DNA from: Clostridium sp. AM34-11AC
Lineage (GTDB): Bacteria; Bacillota; Clostridia; Lachnospirales; Lachnospiraceae
DNA: 59,363 nt
Reading direction: 5' to 3'
Assembly (NCBI RefSeq): GCF_003435375.1
Contig: NZ_QWGL01000014.1
Span: forward strand, 1-59,363
In this document: positions 7,850 through 15,833 of the stretch, one piece after another
Numbering within the stretch: position 1 is the first letter of the stretch
Layout: each line of letters starts with the position of its first letter
Made by a program: the position numbers and the translations under genes
Notes under the pieces: generated by a model
Database searches by the model: none
What the model was told of the DNA's origin: nothing
What the model saw: only the letters and a program-made list of their open reading frames with translations

Positions 7850-8647
7850 ATGAAGATTGCGCTTTGTCAGATGGAAAATAAGGGAAGTGTTCAGGAAAAT
7901 TTGGAGGGCAGTTTGCGGGCGGTAAGGGAAGCGGCTTCGCAGCATGCAGACCTGATCCTTTTTCCGGAGGTTCAGCTCACGGAGTTTTTTCCACAGTATC
8001 CGGGGAAGGATGTGTCGAGATACCGGGTCAGGATAGACTCGGAGATCGTGAAGGCGTTTTGTGATGTGGCCAGGGAACATCAGATCATGGTGGTGCCGAA
8101 TCTTTATCTGGAGGAACATGGGAAAGCCTATGACGCGAGTCTTCTGATTCGGAAGGATGGGACGATCGCCGGTGTCCAGAAGATGGTACATGTGGCACAG
8201 GCGGACAAGTTTTTTGAGCAGGATTATTATACACCTGCCGATGATGGATTTAAGGTATTTGAGACGGAATTCGGGAAGATCGGTCTGGTGATATGTTTTG
8301 ACAGGCATTATCCGGAGAGTATCCGGACGGAGGCGTTGATGGGAGCGGATCTGATCCTGATTCCGACTGTAAATACGAAGGCGGAGCCGTCTGAAATGTT
8401 TGAGTGGGAGCTCCGGGTGCAGGCATTCCACAACAGCGTGTTTATCGCCATGTGCAATCGTGTCGGGATGGAAGGAGAAATGGATTTTTCAGGGGAATCG
8501 ATCATTGTCGATGCGAATGGAAATACCGTTTTGAAGGCGGATGATAGGGAGCAGATTCTTTATGCGGATATTGATCTGGCGCAGAGCTGTGAGATTAGGG
8601 GCAGGAGACCATATACGAATCTCAGGCGGAAAGAGCTTTATGTGTGA
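7850..8647 (+). CDS. Carbon-nitrogen hydrolase (N-carbamoylputrescine amidase-like)
   Basis: A 265-residue nitrilase-superfamily amidase. It shows E40 in LFPEVQLTEFF, the region after VQKMVHVAQ and C149 in VICFDRHYPESIRTEALMGA. The CFDxxYPE/R context resembles N-carbamoylputrescine amidases and beta-ureidopropionases, which release ammonia and CO2 from N-carbamoyl amines; the exact substrate is inferred. I place the start at the ATG at 7850 (MKIALCQM), where the fold begins; a longer frame to 7814 adds unlikely residues. It differs clearly from the CWE-type nitrilase at 3872, so it is a paralogue rather than a recent copy. A flavoprotein scrap follows it. Confidence 0.85.
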   Translation: MKIALCQMENKGSVQENLEGSLRAVREAASQHADLILFPEVQLTEFFPQYPGKDVSRYRVRIDSEIVKAFCDVAREHQIMVVPNLYLEEHGKAYDASLLIRKDGTIAGVQKMVHVAQADKFFEQDYYTPADDGFKVFETEFGKIGLVICFDRHYPESIRTEALMGADLILIPTVNTKAEPSEMFEWELRVQAFHNSVFIAMCNRVGMEGEMDFSGESIIVDANGNTVLKADDREQILYADIDLAQSCEIRGRRPYTNLRRKELYV

Positions 8648-8692
8648 GGAAAATCGATTCTGAAATTCAGACAGTCTCTTACAGAGGACTCA

Positions 8693-9124
8693 TTGGCGCT
8701 GCAGAATGGAGCGAACGGAAACACGGCGATCGCATTGGACGAAATGAAAAAAAGCCATGTACGTCTTTCTGACATTGTGACAAATGAGCAGCTATCACTT
8801 ACTGCGGCTTCAAAATTGGGAATATCGATTCCTGAAAGTTTTATTATCAATACAGGTGCTGCAAGGGATGACGAGATACTATTTGCCACGAAACGATATG
8901 ACCGTGTAATTCCAAAGAACGCAGCGTACATCAATGGTCTCATACGACCTTTTCGGCTTCATCAGGAAGATTTCGCTCAGGCACTTGGAATACCAGCGTA
9001 TGAAAAGTATGAGAATGGGAACAAGCAGTATCTTTTAAAAGCGTTTCAGCTTTTAAGAAATAATGTGGCGGATCCTCTTACAGATCAATTAAAATTGTGG
9101 GATATGTTGATCTATGATTATCTG
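8693..9124 (+). pseudogene. Chimeric remnant: flavodoxin N-terminus joined to HipA fragment
   Basis: The frame starts with NGANGNTAIALDEMKK, which closely matches the phosphate-loop start of the flavoprotein at 4792 (RANGNTSIALNEMK). From about 8760 it becomes a HipA-like kinase segment: NEQLSLTAASKLGI, ATKRYDR, RLHQEDFAQALGIP and LWDMLIYDYL. HipA proteins continue with the nucleotide-binding and catalytic lobe (GNTDNH and beyond); here that part is absent and a CarD remnant begins. There is no start codon with a ribosome-binding site. It is a fossil fusion of two gene fragments; a functional protein is very unlikely. Confidence 0.7.
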
Positions 9125-9126
9125 AA

Positions 9127-9537
9127 TTGTATTATCGGATGCATCCGGTGGAGGATGAAAAGGAAACGATATATGTGCCTGTGTCGAATTCGGACTCTGC
9201 TTTGAGACCATGCCTGACAGAAGAGAATGCGTGGAAATTGATCGAAAAGATCCCAGAAATTTCGACGCCATGGACGGAGAACGAGAAGATGCGGGAGCAG
9301 AAGTATAAAGAGGCGATCAAGGCGAATGACCCGAAGGCGTTGGTTGTGATCATAAAGATGATCTACCAGCGGAAGCAGCAGCGACTCGCGCAGGGAAAGA
9401 AATGCACAGCGACGGATACGAAATATTTCCAGATCGCGGAAAAGCTCTTGTATGAGGAACTGGGAACAGCCATCGGGAAGCCGAAGCAGGAGATCGTCGA
9501 CACGATCGTTGAGCATATTGGACAAAATTCTGTTTGA
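9127..9537 (+). pseudogene. CarD/CdnL-family regulator lacking its N-terminus
   Basis: A frame of 136 codons from a TTG reads YYRMHPVEDEKETIYVPVSN and then a helical domain with ENAWKLIEKIPEI and a C-terminal segment from YFQIAEKLLYEEL to GTAIGKPKQEIVDTI. This matches the CdnL/CarD family (RNA polymerase-interacting domain followed by a DNA-binding helical bundle). About 25-30 residues of the N-terminal beta domain, normally starting with a GDYVVY-like motif, are missing and replaced by the HipA scrap. It could only be expressed by chance translation from the TTG. Confidence 0.6.
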
Positions 9538-9572
9538 TTTTTTCGGAAAACAGGAAATATCATTGTTGATGA

Positions 9573-9620
9573 ACGAGTAGCAGACTGGTGTAAATCCGGT
9601 TTTGTTGCTCGTTTTTTATT
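9573..9620 (+). terminator. Terminator-like hairpin after the CarD remnant
   Basis: ACGAGTAGCA pairs, with two imperfect positions, with TGTTGCTCGT (9603-9612), followed by a run of six T. It probably marks the original end of the CarD gene. Confidence 0.5.
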
Positions 9621-9700
9621 TCAGTCGAGAAGACTCCCATCTTTTTTAGAAAATGATTCGGTTCTATGACCTGGATTGGTGTTTCTTTTTATCGAATAGT

Positions 9701-9801
9701 TATAGGTTTTCCCTATATGTAACCATAAAATAGAAAGATTATACAGAACTGCTGTCCGGTGGTAGATTATTATCAAATATCCTATGGGGGTAGTAGGAAT
9801 A
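9701..9801 (+). promoter_or_regulatory. Operator-like palindromes upstream of the sulfur amino-acid operon
   Basis: TATAGG and CCTATA (9701-9717) form a 6-bp inverted repeat with a 5-bp centre, and a second, imperfect dyad based on CCTA...TAGG lies at 9777-9801, just before the ribosome-binding site of the cystathionine gamma-synthase type gene. TATAG-type palindromes with this spacing are the form of boxes bound by LysR regulators of methionine and cysteine genes in Firmicutes (MtaR/MetR, CmbR). The regulator is not encoded in this window. I see no T-box or SAM riboswitch in the 310-base gap. Confidence 0.4.
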
Positions 9802-9846
9802 TGAACTCTCTATTTACAAGAGAAAACAAGACAGGAGTGAAAAGAT

Positions 9847-10998
9847 ATGGAGAGAGGAATTAATACACGATGTTTACACTTAGAGGAAACAGAAGGAAAA
9901 ACAGATAATTACGGAGCACTGAGCTACCCGATCTATCAGACAGCGACTTACGCCCATGCAGGTGTCGGAAAAAGCACCGGATACGATTACAGCAGACTTC
10001 AGAATCCGACAAGAGAGCAGCTTGAGAAGGTGGTTGCAAGCCTGGAGGGCGGCATCGATGCTTTCGCCCTTTCGAGCGGAATGGCGGCGATCACACTGCT
10101 TATGGAAATCTTCAAGCCGGGTGACCATATTATCGCTGAGGCAGATCTCTACGGCGGAAGTGTCCGTCTGTTCGACAATGTCTCGAAAAAGAACGGATAT
10201 GAGTTTACATACTTAAACTGTTCCAGGGATGACATTGAAGGTGCCATAAAGGAGAACACGAAGGCGGTCTACATAGAGACGCCGACGAACCCGATGATGA
10301 ACGTATCTGATATTTCCAAGATCGCGGAGATCGCAAAAAGACACGGACTCTACCTGATCGTCGACAACACATTCCTGTCCCCATATTTTCAGAATCCGTT
10401 AAAACTCGGCGCGGATATCGTGATCCACAGCGGAACGAAGTTCCTGGGCGGACACAACGATACCTTAGCCGGATTTATCGTGACAAACAACGAAGAAGTT
10501 CAGGAAAAACTACGGTTTATCATAAAGACCACAGGAGCCGGACTTGCACCGTTCGACTGCTGGCTGATCTTAAGAGGCATCAAGACTCTCGGAATCCGCA
10601 TGGAGCGGTCCCAGGAAAATGCCATCAAGATCGCAAACTGGCTGAAGGAACAGCCAGTGGTGAAACATGTCTATTACCCGGGACTTCCGGAACACCCGGG
10701 TTATGAGATCATGAAGAAGCAGGCAAGAGGATTCGGCGCGATGCTGACCTTTGATGTGGACACAGAGCCCCATGCGCTGCAGATCCTTGAGAGTGTCAGA
10801 ATGATCAAATTTGCGGAGAGCCTCGGCGGCGTGGAGACACTGATCACCTACCCGACGACCCAGACCCATGCGGATGTGCCGGAGAAAGTACGGCTGAAAA
10901 ATGGAATCACGCCGTGCACGCTCCGGCTTTCGGTCGGAATTGAGGATATCGAGGATCTTCTCGCGGAATTATCGAAGGTATTTGGCGAGCTGAAATAA
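9847..10998 (+). CDS. Trans-sulfuration PLP enzyme (cystathionine gamma-synthase / gamma-lyase family)
   Basis: A 383-residue enzyme of the Cys/Met metabolism PLP family (fold type I). Visible landmarks are the cofactor region YSRLQNPTREQLE, the SSGMAAI loop, the aspartate in YLIVDNTFLSPYFQNPL, and the Schiff-base lysine K198 in HSGTKFLGGHNDTLAGF. The family includes cystathionine gamma-synthase, O-acetylhomoserine sulfhydrylase, cystathionine gamma-lyase and methionine gamma-lyase, which cannot be separated safely by eye. Because a MalY-type beta-lyase follows 31 bases later, the pair most simply runs cysteine to cystathionine to homocysteine. The start has GGAGTG nine bases upstream. Confidence 0.85.
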   Translation: MERGINTRCLHLEETEGKTDNYGALSYPIYQTATYAHAGVGKSTGYDYSRLQNPTREQLEKVVASLEGGIDAFALSSGMAAITLLMEIFKPGDHIIAEADLYGGSVRLFDNVSKKNGYEFTYLNCSRDDIEGAIKENTKAVYIETPTNPMMNVSDISKIAEIAKRHGLYLIVDNTFLSPYFQNPLKLGADIVIHSGTKFLGGHNDTLAGFIVTNNEEVQEKLRFIIKTTGAGLAPFDCWLILRGIKTLGIRMERSQENAIKIANWLKEQPVVKHVYYPGLPEHPGYEIMKKQARGFGAMLTFDVDTEPHALQILESVRMIKFAESLGGVETLITYPTTQTHADVPEKVRLKNGITPCTLRLSVGIEDIEDLLAELSKVFGELK

Positions 10999-11029
10999 GA
11001 CATGGGGCAAAAGGAGAGAGGATATCGGT

Positions 11030-12208
11030 ATGACGGAAAGAAATTTGAATTTTGATGAGATCATTGATCGCCGGGGCACGGACTGCCTGAAATATGACTT
11101 TGCAAAGAGGAGAGGAAAGCCGGCAGACGTTCTCCCGCTCTGGGTGGCAGACATGGATTTCAAGACATCTTCCTACGTGGAGGATGCGCTGATCGAGCGG
11201 GCAAAACATGGAATTTTTGGTTACAGCGATACTCAGGAAGTATATTTTAACGCGGTGGCAGGATGGATGGAACGGCATCATCACTGGAAGATCAAAGAGG
11301 ACTGGCTGATCAAGACTCCGGGTGTGGTATTTGCCCTGGCAATGGCGGTAAAGGCGTTCACAAAGGTCGGTGACAGCATACTGGTCCAGCAGCCGGTCTA
11401 CTATCCATTTTCCGAGGTGATCCGGGACAATGACCGTGTGATCGTCAGCAATGACTTGATCCTGGGGGACGATAACCGGTATCATATCGACCTGGCTGAT
11501 TTTGAAAAGCAGATCGTGGAACATGATGTGAAGCTGTTCCTTCTCTGCAATCCCCACAACCCGTCAGGAAGAGTGTTTACGAAGGAAGAACTGACTGCAA
11601 TGGGAGATATCTGTGTGAAGCACGGCGTCACGGTGGTCAGCGATGAGATTCACAACGATTTTGTGTTCCGGGGTGAACATACGGTGTTTGCGTCCATCAA
11701 GAAGGAGTTCGAGGACATCTGCGTGGTCTGCACGTCTCCGAGCAAAACCTTCAACCTGGCCAGCATGATGATCTCGAATATATTTGTCCCGAATAAGGAG
11801 CTGAGACAAAAATTTCAGCATCAGGTCGATGCCGCGGGAATCAGCCAGCTGGGCGTACTGGGACTTGTGGCGACACAGACGGCGTATGAGAAGGGCGACG
11901 AGTGGTACGAGAGCATGCTCAAATATGTCTGGGAAAATATCGCCTACGTAAAGAAATATGTGAAGGACAACATGCCGGGAGTGAACGTCATTGACGGCGA
12001 GGGAACCTACCTCTTGTGGCTGGATTTCAGAGCGACCGGAATTGATGCCGATGAGCTGGACCGTCGGATCATCTACGACGCGAAGCTGTGGCTGGACAGC
12101 GGAAAGATCTTCGGAAAGACAGGAACCGGATTCCAGAGGATCAATGTGGCGGTACCGAGGAAGACGATTGAGGAGTGCATGAAAAGAATAGAAGGAATAC
12201 TGAAATAG
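11030..12208 (+). CDS. patB: MalY/PatB-family aminotransferase, cystathionine beta-lyase
   Basis: A 392-residue fold-type-I PLP enzyme. It has the family's N-terminal segment RRGTDCLKYDF and LPLWVADMDF, the GVVFALA and PVYYPFSEVI loops, NPHNPSGRVF, SDEIHNDFVF and the PLP lysine K239 in SPSKTFNLAS. PatB/MalY enzymes cleave cystathionine (and cysteine) to homocysteine or pyruvate plus ammonia; some also repress maltose genes in enterobacteria, which is not relevant here. It is in one transcription unit with the preceding trans-sulfuration gene and is followed by a strong terminator. Confidence 0.85.
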   Translation: MTERNLNFDEIIDRRGTDCLKYDFAKRRGKPADVLPLWVADMDFKTSSYVEDALIERAKHGIFGYSDTQEVYFNAVAGWMERHHHWKIKEDWLIKTPGVVFALAMAVKAFTKVGDSILVQQPVYYPFSEVIRDNDRVIVSNDLILGDDNRYHIDLADFEKQIVEHDVKLFLLCNPHNPSGRVFTKEELTAMGDICVKHGVTVVSDEIHNDFVFRGEHTVFASIKKEFEDICVVCTSPSKTFNLASMMISNIFVPNKELRQKFQHQVDAAGISQLGVLGLVATQTAYEKGDEWYESMLKYVWENIAYVKKYVKDNMPGVNVIDGEGTYLLWLDFRATGIDADELDRRIIYDAKLWLDSGKIFGKTGTGFQRINVAVPRKTIEECMKRIEGILK

Positions 12209-12264
12209 CGCATTTTTGGTCTCATAGGAAGACCGGGATCGCAGAATATGGATTGTGACAGGAT

Positions 12265-12319
12265 AAAAAGTCTCTGGGACAGATTGGAAAATTTTTTGAT
12301 CTGTTCCGGAGACTTTTTT
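12265..12319 (+). terminator. Strong terminator after the trans-sulfuration operon
   Basis: AAAAAGTCTCTGGGACAGAT pairs with ATCTGTTCCGGAGACTTTTT across a 14-base loop, nearly perfectly, ending in a run of T. The A-rich 5' arm makes it potentially bidirectional. Confidence 0.85.
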
Positions 12320-12407
12320 GCAGCTTCCTGCACGATGAATGGGAAGTTACGGAATCCTTACGAAACATGTACGATTTCATTAGAATCCTCCATTAAAAAG
12401 AACCGTA

Positions 12408-12416
12408 TGCTATAAT
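12408..12416 (+). promoter_or_regulatory. Extended -10 element (TGC-TATAAT)
   Basis: A perfect TATAAT at 12411 preceded by TG one base upstream. No good -35 box is present. It is the likely promoter of the small membrane protein gene at 12551. The rest of the 12320-12550 gap shows nothing else I can name. Confidence 0.45.
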
Positions 12417-12550
12417 AAAATTGGCAGAAAACATGTGAATTCCAGAAAATATGGAACGTTCAGGCAGGAGAAGGATAGAAAGAAATTGGAAATGTAACAG
12501 GATGAAAAAAGTGTGAGTGGTAACAGATTTTCAGTGAGGAGGAATGCGGA

Positions 12551-12784
12551 ATGAAGAGAGTGCTGATCGGTGGCTTTTTATCTTTGATCGGAAGTATCTG
12601 GGCGATGGCGGTGCTGTTTGTTGCGGGAAGTAATCTGACGTCCGGATGGACAACTCCACCGGGGAGATTTATGACTACGGTGGCGGAAATGGGGCTGTCG
12701 GAAGTGTTTGGCATGGCGATCCTTTTCGTTGTTCTGGGGATTGTGATCATGATGGTTGAGTTATTCCGGAGAGATAAGCAGTAG
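12551..12784 (+). CDS. Small two-segment membrane protein
   Basis: A 77-residue protein with two hydrophobic helices (about residues 5-26 and 50-69) separated by a loop with TSGWTTPPGRF, and a charged C-terminal FRRDKQ. The ATG at 12551 follows GAGGAGG about eight bases upstream. I do not recognise a family; such proteins are common near exported proteins in Lachnospiraceae. The next gene, encoding an anchored extracytoplasmic protein, starts 73 bases later and may be cotranscribed. Confidence 0.65.
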   Translation: MKRVLIGGFLSLIGSIWAMAVLFVAGSNLTSGWTTPPGRFMTTVAEMGLSEVFGMAILFVVLGIVIMMVELFRRDKQ

Positions 12785-12857
12785 AGATGGTATTCCGTCG
12801 ATGGTTATGATTTTCTGCGAGTATGTCGTTATCATGTTAATAAGGAGTGAGATTGGT

Positions 12858-13718
12858 ATGAAAAAGAAAACGATGATCCTTTTAACTGCTGTGCTATGCG
12901 CATCAGTTGGTGCGCTGGTCATGTTTTTAAACAGACCCTATAAACCAGTATCATTTACTGTCGATGGAGATCAGTGGTCGGCGAAAACTGTTGATGGAGA
13001 TTCTCTGCTGCTGGAACTTCATAATGATAACAAAAGCAGAGAATGGTCAATCGTGTCGGAACCAGAAACTTTTGTAAGCGATTATCATAACATTGCGGAA
13101 AATATTTCAGAATTTCATATAATTGCATTGGAGGATGGAAATGGTGAGATGGTATTTCAATGTGTAAAAGATGATGGCAGCGCGGACATGTATACGCTTG
13201 GACTTTCTATTTCACGTCATCAGAAAACCAATCTTCAAATTGATTCAATTACCTTCAAAATTTCCGGGTGTCTGAAACAGAGGATGGAAGAAAAATTGAC
13301 AGAAACAGCGAAAGAACCGCGGAAAATCGGGAATGCGCAAGGAAATTTACAAGGAATGGCAATCTATTCTTCCTTCCCTTTTGTGCACGAAGACTCACAA
13401 TGGGAACTTCAGATCTATGTGCAGGAAGATATGCTCATAGATGGAGAACTGACTATGGATGACAGCTGTCGATTTCTGATACAGGCAGTTTCCGGAGAGG
13501 ATTCCTATGTATTTTTAGATGAAATGATCCAGTTAGGTATACCGGAGGCGGATATCTGGGAGGACGAACAGGAAAAAATGCATATAGTGCTTCGGGATGT
13601 ACGGACTGCCAGATATAAAGTGTCTGATTTTGTTTTCAATCCGGAAGAAAAGAAATTTATCGGCAGTGATGTACTGGATGGAGAAGGAATCAATTACATT
13701 GGAACGACCGGCAAGTAA
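12858..13718 (+). CDS. Hypothetical exported or membrane-anchored protein
   Basis: A 286-residue protein beginning MKKKTMILLTAVLCASVGALV, an N-terminal signal/anchor helix, followed by a mostly beta-rich extracytoplasmic domain with no cysteine-rich or enzymatic motif I know. The residue before the cysteine is Leu, so this is not a good lipobox. The start with AAGGAG nine bases upstream (12858) is preferred over the longer frame from 12756. Its A+T-rich codon use differs a little from the metabolic genes to the left. The IS element begins about 130 bases after its stop. Confidence 0.6.
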   Translation: MKKKTMILLTAVLCASVGALVMFLNRPYKPVSFTVDGDQWSAKTVDGDSLLLELHNDNKSREWSIVSEPETFVSDYHNIAENISEFHIIALEDGNGEMVFQCVKDDGSADMYTLGLSISRHQKTNLQIDSITFKISGCLKQRMEEKLTETAKEPRKIGNAQGNLQGMAIYSSFPFVHEDSQWELQIYVQEDMLIDGELTMDDSCRFLIQAVSGEDSYVFLDEMIQLGIPEADIWEDEQEKMHIVLRDVRTARYKVSDFVFNPEEKKFIGSDVLDGEGINYIGTTGK

Positions 13719-13956
13719 GAGAATTTACACCGGCATGATACCGCGAAAAAGATGGTATCAGAGGGAAGGCTTTACATCGTATAAAGCCGTTATGCAGCCA
13801 TGACTTCTTAATCGCAGTCCATTTTTAACAACACTTTGCAAGAATTCTCCCATCCTCTTTAGGTGGTGAGATAAATTGCCTTTTGGGAAAATCATGCAAT
13901 ATCTGGCATATTAAAACTGCACATATCTGTGCACATAAATGAAAACAAATATAGAA

Positions 13957-14006
13957 GAACGAATGTTCTGAAAAGCATAGACAAACAAGTGTTCCTGTGT
14001 TATAAT
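13957..14006 (+). promoter_or_regulatory. tnpA promoter with two SOS (LexA-like) boxes
   Basis: The promoter is TAGACA (13978-13983), a 17-base spacer, and an extended -10 TGT-TATAAT (14001-14006). GAACGAATGTTC (13957-13968) fits the Gram-positive LexA box GAAC-N4-GTTC exactly. A second half-perfect box, AAACAAGTGTTC (13983-13994), lies within the promoter spacer, 26 bases downstream. A repressor bound there would occlude RNA polymerase, so tnpAB is probably induced by DNA damage. The matches are direct; LexA binding is inferred. Confidence 0.6.
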
Positions 14007-14041
14007 ATAATCAGTCGAAAGTAAAAGGAAAGGCTGATTTT

Positions 14042-14482
14042 ATGAGAAAATTGGACAGTAATGCACATTCAGTGTTTCTACTCTATTATCATTTGATTCT
14101 GGTTATAAAATACCGAAAAAAGATACTGACGGATCCTGTTTCTGATCGGGCTCGGGAGATTTTTGAATATATCGCTCCGAAGTATCATATTACGTTAGAG
14201 GAATGGAATCATGATCGGGATCATGTTCATATCATGTTCCGGGCCCATCCGAAATCGGAACTCAGCAAATTTATCAATGCGTATAAAAGTGCAAGCAGCC
14301 GATTGATTAAAAAAGAGTATCCGGAGATTCGGCAGAAGCTTTGGGAAGAAATGTTCTGGAGCCAGAGTTTTTGTCTGTTAAGTGCTGGTGGTGCACCCAT
14401 TGAGGTTATTCGCCAGTACATAGAAACACAGGGAGAAAATAAGAGTGAACATCGTGTACCGTTTTCGGATTTACCCGAATAA
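14042..14482 (+). CDS. tnpA: IS200/IS605 transposase TnpA (HUH Y1)
   Basis: A 146-residue single-strand DNA transposase. The HUH metal site is in DRDHVHIMFRAHP (about residues 60-72) and the catalytic tyrosine is in EVIRQYIETQGEN near the C-terminus, the position expected for Y1 enzymes. It cuts and rejoins single-stranded ends guided by the terminal hairpins. Length and motifs match active members. Its gene overlaps tnpB by 38 bases, and its ribosome-binding site is AAAGGAAAGG. Confidence 0.95.
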   Translation: MRKLDSNAHSVFLLYYHLILVIKYRKKILTDPVSDRAREIFEYIAPKYHITLEEWNHDRDHVHIMFRAHPKSELSKFINAYKSASSRLIKKEYPEIRQKLWEEMFWSQSFCLLSAGGAPIEVIRQYIETQGENKSEHRVPFSDLPE

Positions 14483-15563
14483 ATCTCAAAAAGAACTATT
14501 TGCAAGGACATTTGGCTGTGTGCGTTTCGTGTATAACCGGATGCTGGCAGAAAAGAACGAATATTATGAGAAAACCGGAAAAGTATTAAAGGTTACGCCT
14601 GCAAAATATAAGGCAGAGTTTCCGTGGCTGAAGGAGGTAGACAGCCTGGCCTTGTGTAATGCGCAGCTGCATCTGCAGGCTGCCTATAAGAACTTTTTTC
14701 GGGATTCTTCAGTTGGCTTTCCGAATTTCAAGTCAAAAAAGAATCCGGTAAGAAGTTATACGACAAACTGTGTAAATGGAAATATTACTTTGCAGAATGG
14801 TAAACTGAAACTTCCGAAAGCAGGTTGGATCCGCATAAAACAGCATCGGAGTATCGATGATCGTTACATATTGAAGGGTGCCACCGTCAGCCAGGAAGCA
14901 GATGACAAGTATTATGTATCATTACTGTATGCGGCAGAAGAACCGGAACATGAAATCAGGTCAGTAAAAACCGCAGTCGGACTTGATTTTTCTATGAGAG
15001 AATTGTATGTAGATTCCCATGGAGCTCATGCGGATTATCCCCACTTTTTCCGAAAATCCCAGGAAAAACTTGCAAGGGAGCAGCGCAGGCTGAGTCATTG
15101 CGAAAAGGGGAGCAGCCGTTACATGAAACAGAAAAAGAAAATAGCCAGACTCCATGCTCATATTGCACATCAGCGGAAAGATTATCTGCACAAGGAATCC
15201 AGAAAGATAACCAATTTTTACGATCTTGTGTGCATAGAATCTTTGAACATGAAAGAAATGAGCCAGGATTCAAGGTTCGGAACGAGTGTTCATGATAATG
15301 GATGGGGAATGTTTACTGAGTTTCTTTCCTACAAATTAGAACGTGCCTGCAAGAAACTGGTTCGTATCGATAAGTGGTATCCCAGCTCAAAAATCTGCAG
15401 CTGTTGCGGAAAACTCAAAAAGGAGTTGAAACTGGAAGATCGTATCTATAGCTGCACCTGTGGAAATCAGATGAACCGTGATGAGAATGCAGCTATCAAT
15501 ATTTGCAGGGAAGGATTGAGAATATCGGGAGTTGAACTTGAAACAGAAAGAAAAATTTCCTGA
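14445..15563 (+). CDS. tnpB: TnpB RNA-guided endonuclease (IS605 OrfB)
   Basis: A 372-residue TnpB. The RuvC-like acidic residues are present: D in AVGLDFSMRE, E in LVCIESLNM and D in MNRDENAAIN. The zinc finger shows CSCCGKLKK and YSCTCGNQ. The N-terminal helix-turn-helix and REC-like part, starting MNIVYRFRIYPNKSQKE, is intact. TnpB uses the right-end omega-RNA to cut DNA next to the target-adjacent motif and helps the element persist. Start is a GTG inside tnpA. No inactivating change is visible. Confidence 0.95.
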   Translation: MNIVYRFRIYPNKSQKELFARTFGCVRFVYNRMLAEKNEYYEKTGKVLKVTPAKYKAEFPWLKEVDSLALCNAQLHLQAAYKNFFRDSSVGFPNFKSKKNPVRSYTTNCVNGNITLQNGKLKLPKAGWIRIKQHRSIDDRYILKGATVSQEADDKYYVSLLYAAEEPEHEIRSVKTAVGLDFSMRELYVDSHGAHADYPHFFRKSQEKLAREQRRLSHCEKGSSRYMKQKKKIARLHAHIAHQRKDYLHKESRKITNFYDLVCIESLNMKEMSQDSRFGTSVHDNGWGMFTEFLSYKLERACKKLVRIDKWYPSSKICSCCGKLKKELKLEDRIYSCTCGNQMNRDENAAINICREGLRISGVELETERKIS

Positions 15564-15736
15564 TCTCCTCCAAAACGTAGATTTTGTTCGGGACTGCGTA
15601 GATACGAAACAGTCCCGCTCGTAATAACAGAACCGTGGGACACACGGGGATAGCTCGCCTATGCTTTGCCCAATAGGGCAATCGAACGAGAAGCCCCCAC
15701 TTCAAGTGTTAGCTAAGTGGAGGGAGTATGTCACAG
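15480..15736 (+). ncRNA. Right-end omega-RNA (TnpB guide RNA scaffold)
   Basis: The 3' end of tnpB and the following 170 bases form a dense series of hairpins: GGGACTG/CAGTCCC (15590-15616), CCGTG/CACGG, GCCCAATAGGGC, and the terminal CCCCCACTT...AAGTGGAGGG. This layout is characteristic of omega-RNAs transcribed from the right end of IS605 elements. The scaffold should end near the GTATGTCAC at 15728-15736, and the guide would be read from the flanking bases beginning about 15737, that is, from sequence just upstream of the copA promoter. Confidence 0.7.
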
Positions 15737-15757
15737 AAAAAATCTCAAATACAGGTC

Positions 15758-15812
15758 TTGACATTTCTGCCGTTCGTGCTATTATTTACATATACCCCGT
15801 ATGGGTATATGT
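15758..15812 (+). promoter_or_regulatory. copA promoter with CsoR-type copper operator
   Basis: TTGACA (15758-15763) and an extended -10 TGC-TATTAT (15780-15785) with a 16-base spacer form a good promoter. Immediately downstream, ACATATACCC (15788-15797) and GGGTATATGT (15803-15812) form a perfect 10-bp inverted repeat with a 5-base centre. G/C-tract palindromes flanked by TATA are the known form of CsoR operators, and a csoR gene lies downstream of copA. Apo-CsoR bound here would block transcription start until Cu(I) is bound. Confidence 0.8.
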
Positions 15813-15833
15813 AAATAGAAAGGAACGACAAAG

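Larger units (their letters stand above)
13847..15736 (+). mobile_element. IS200/IS605-family element with tnpA and tnpB
   Basis: The element has the expected order: a left-end imperfect hairpin (CTCCCATCCT-CTTT-AGGTGGTGAG, 13847-13870), HUH transposase tnpA, overlapping tnpB, and a right-end structured region ending in a CCCCCACTT...AAGTGGAGGG hairpin (about 15695-15727). There are no terminal inverted repeats or target duplication, as normal for this family, so the exact boundaries are approximate. The bases TTTTTAA about 20 upstream of the left hairpin are candidates for the target-adjacent motif. Both proteins are full length with catalytic residues present, so the element looks active. 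It sits about 20 bases upstream of the copA promoter. Confidence 0.85.
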
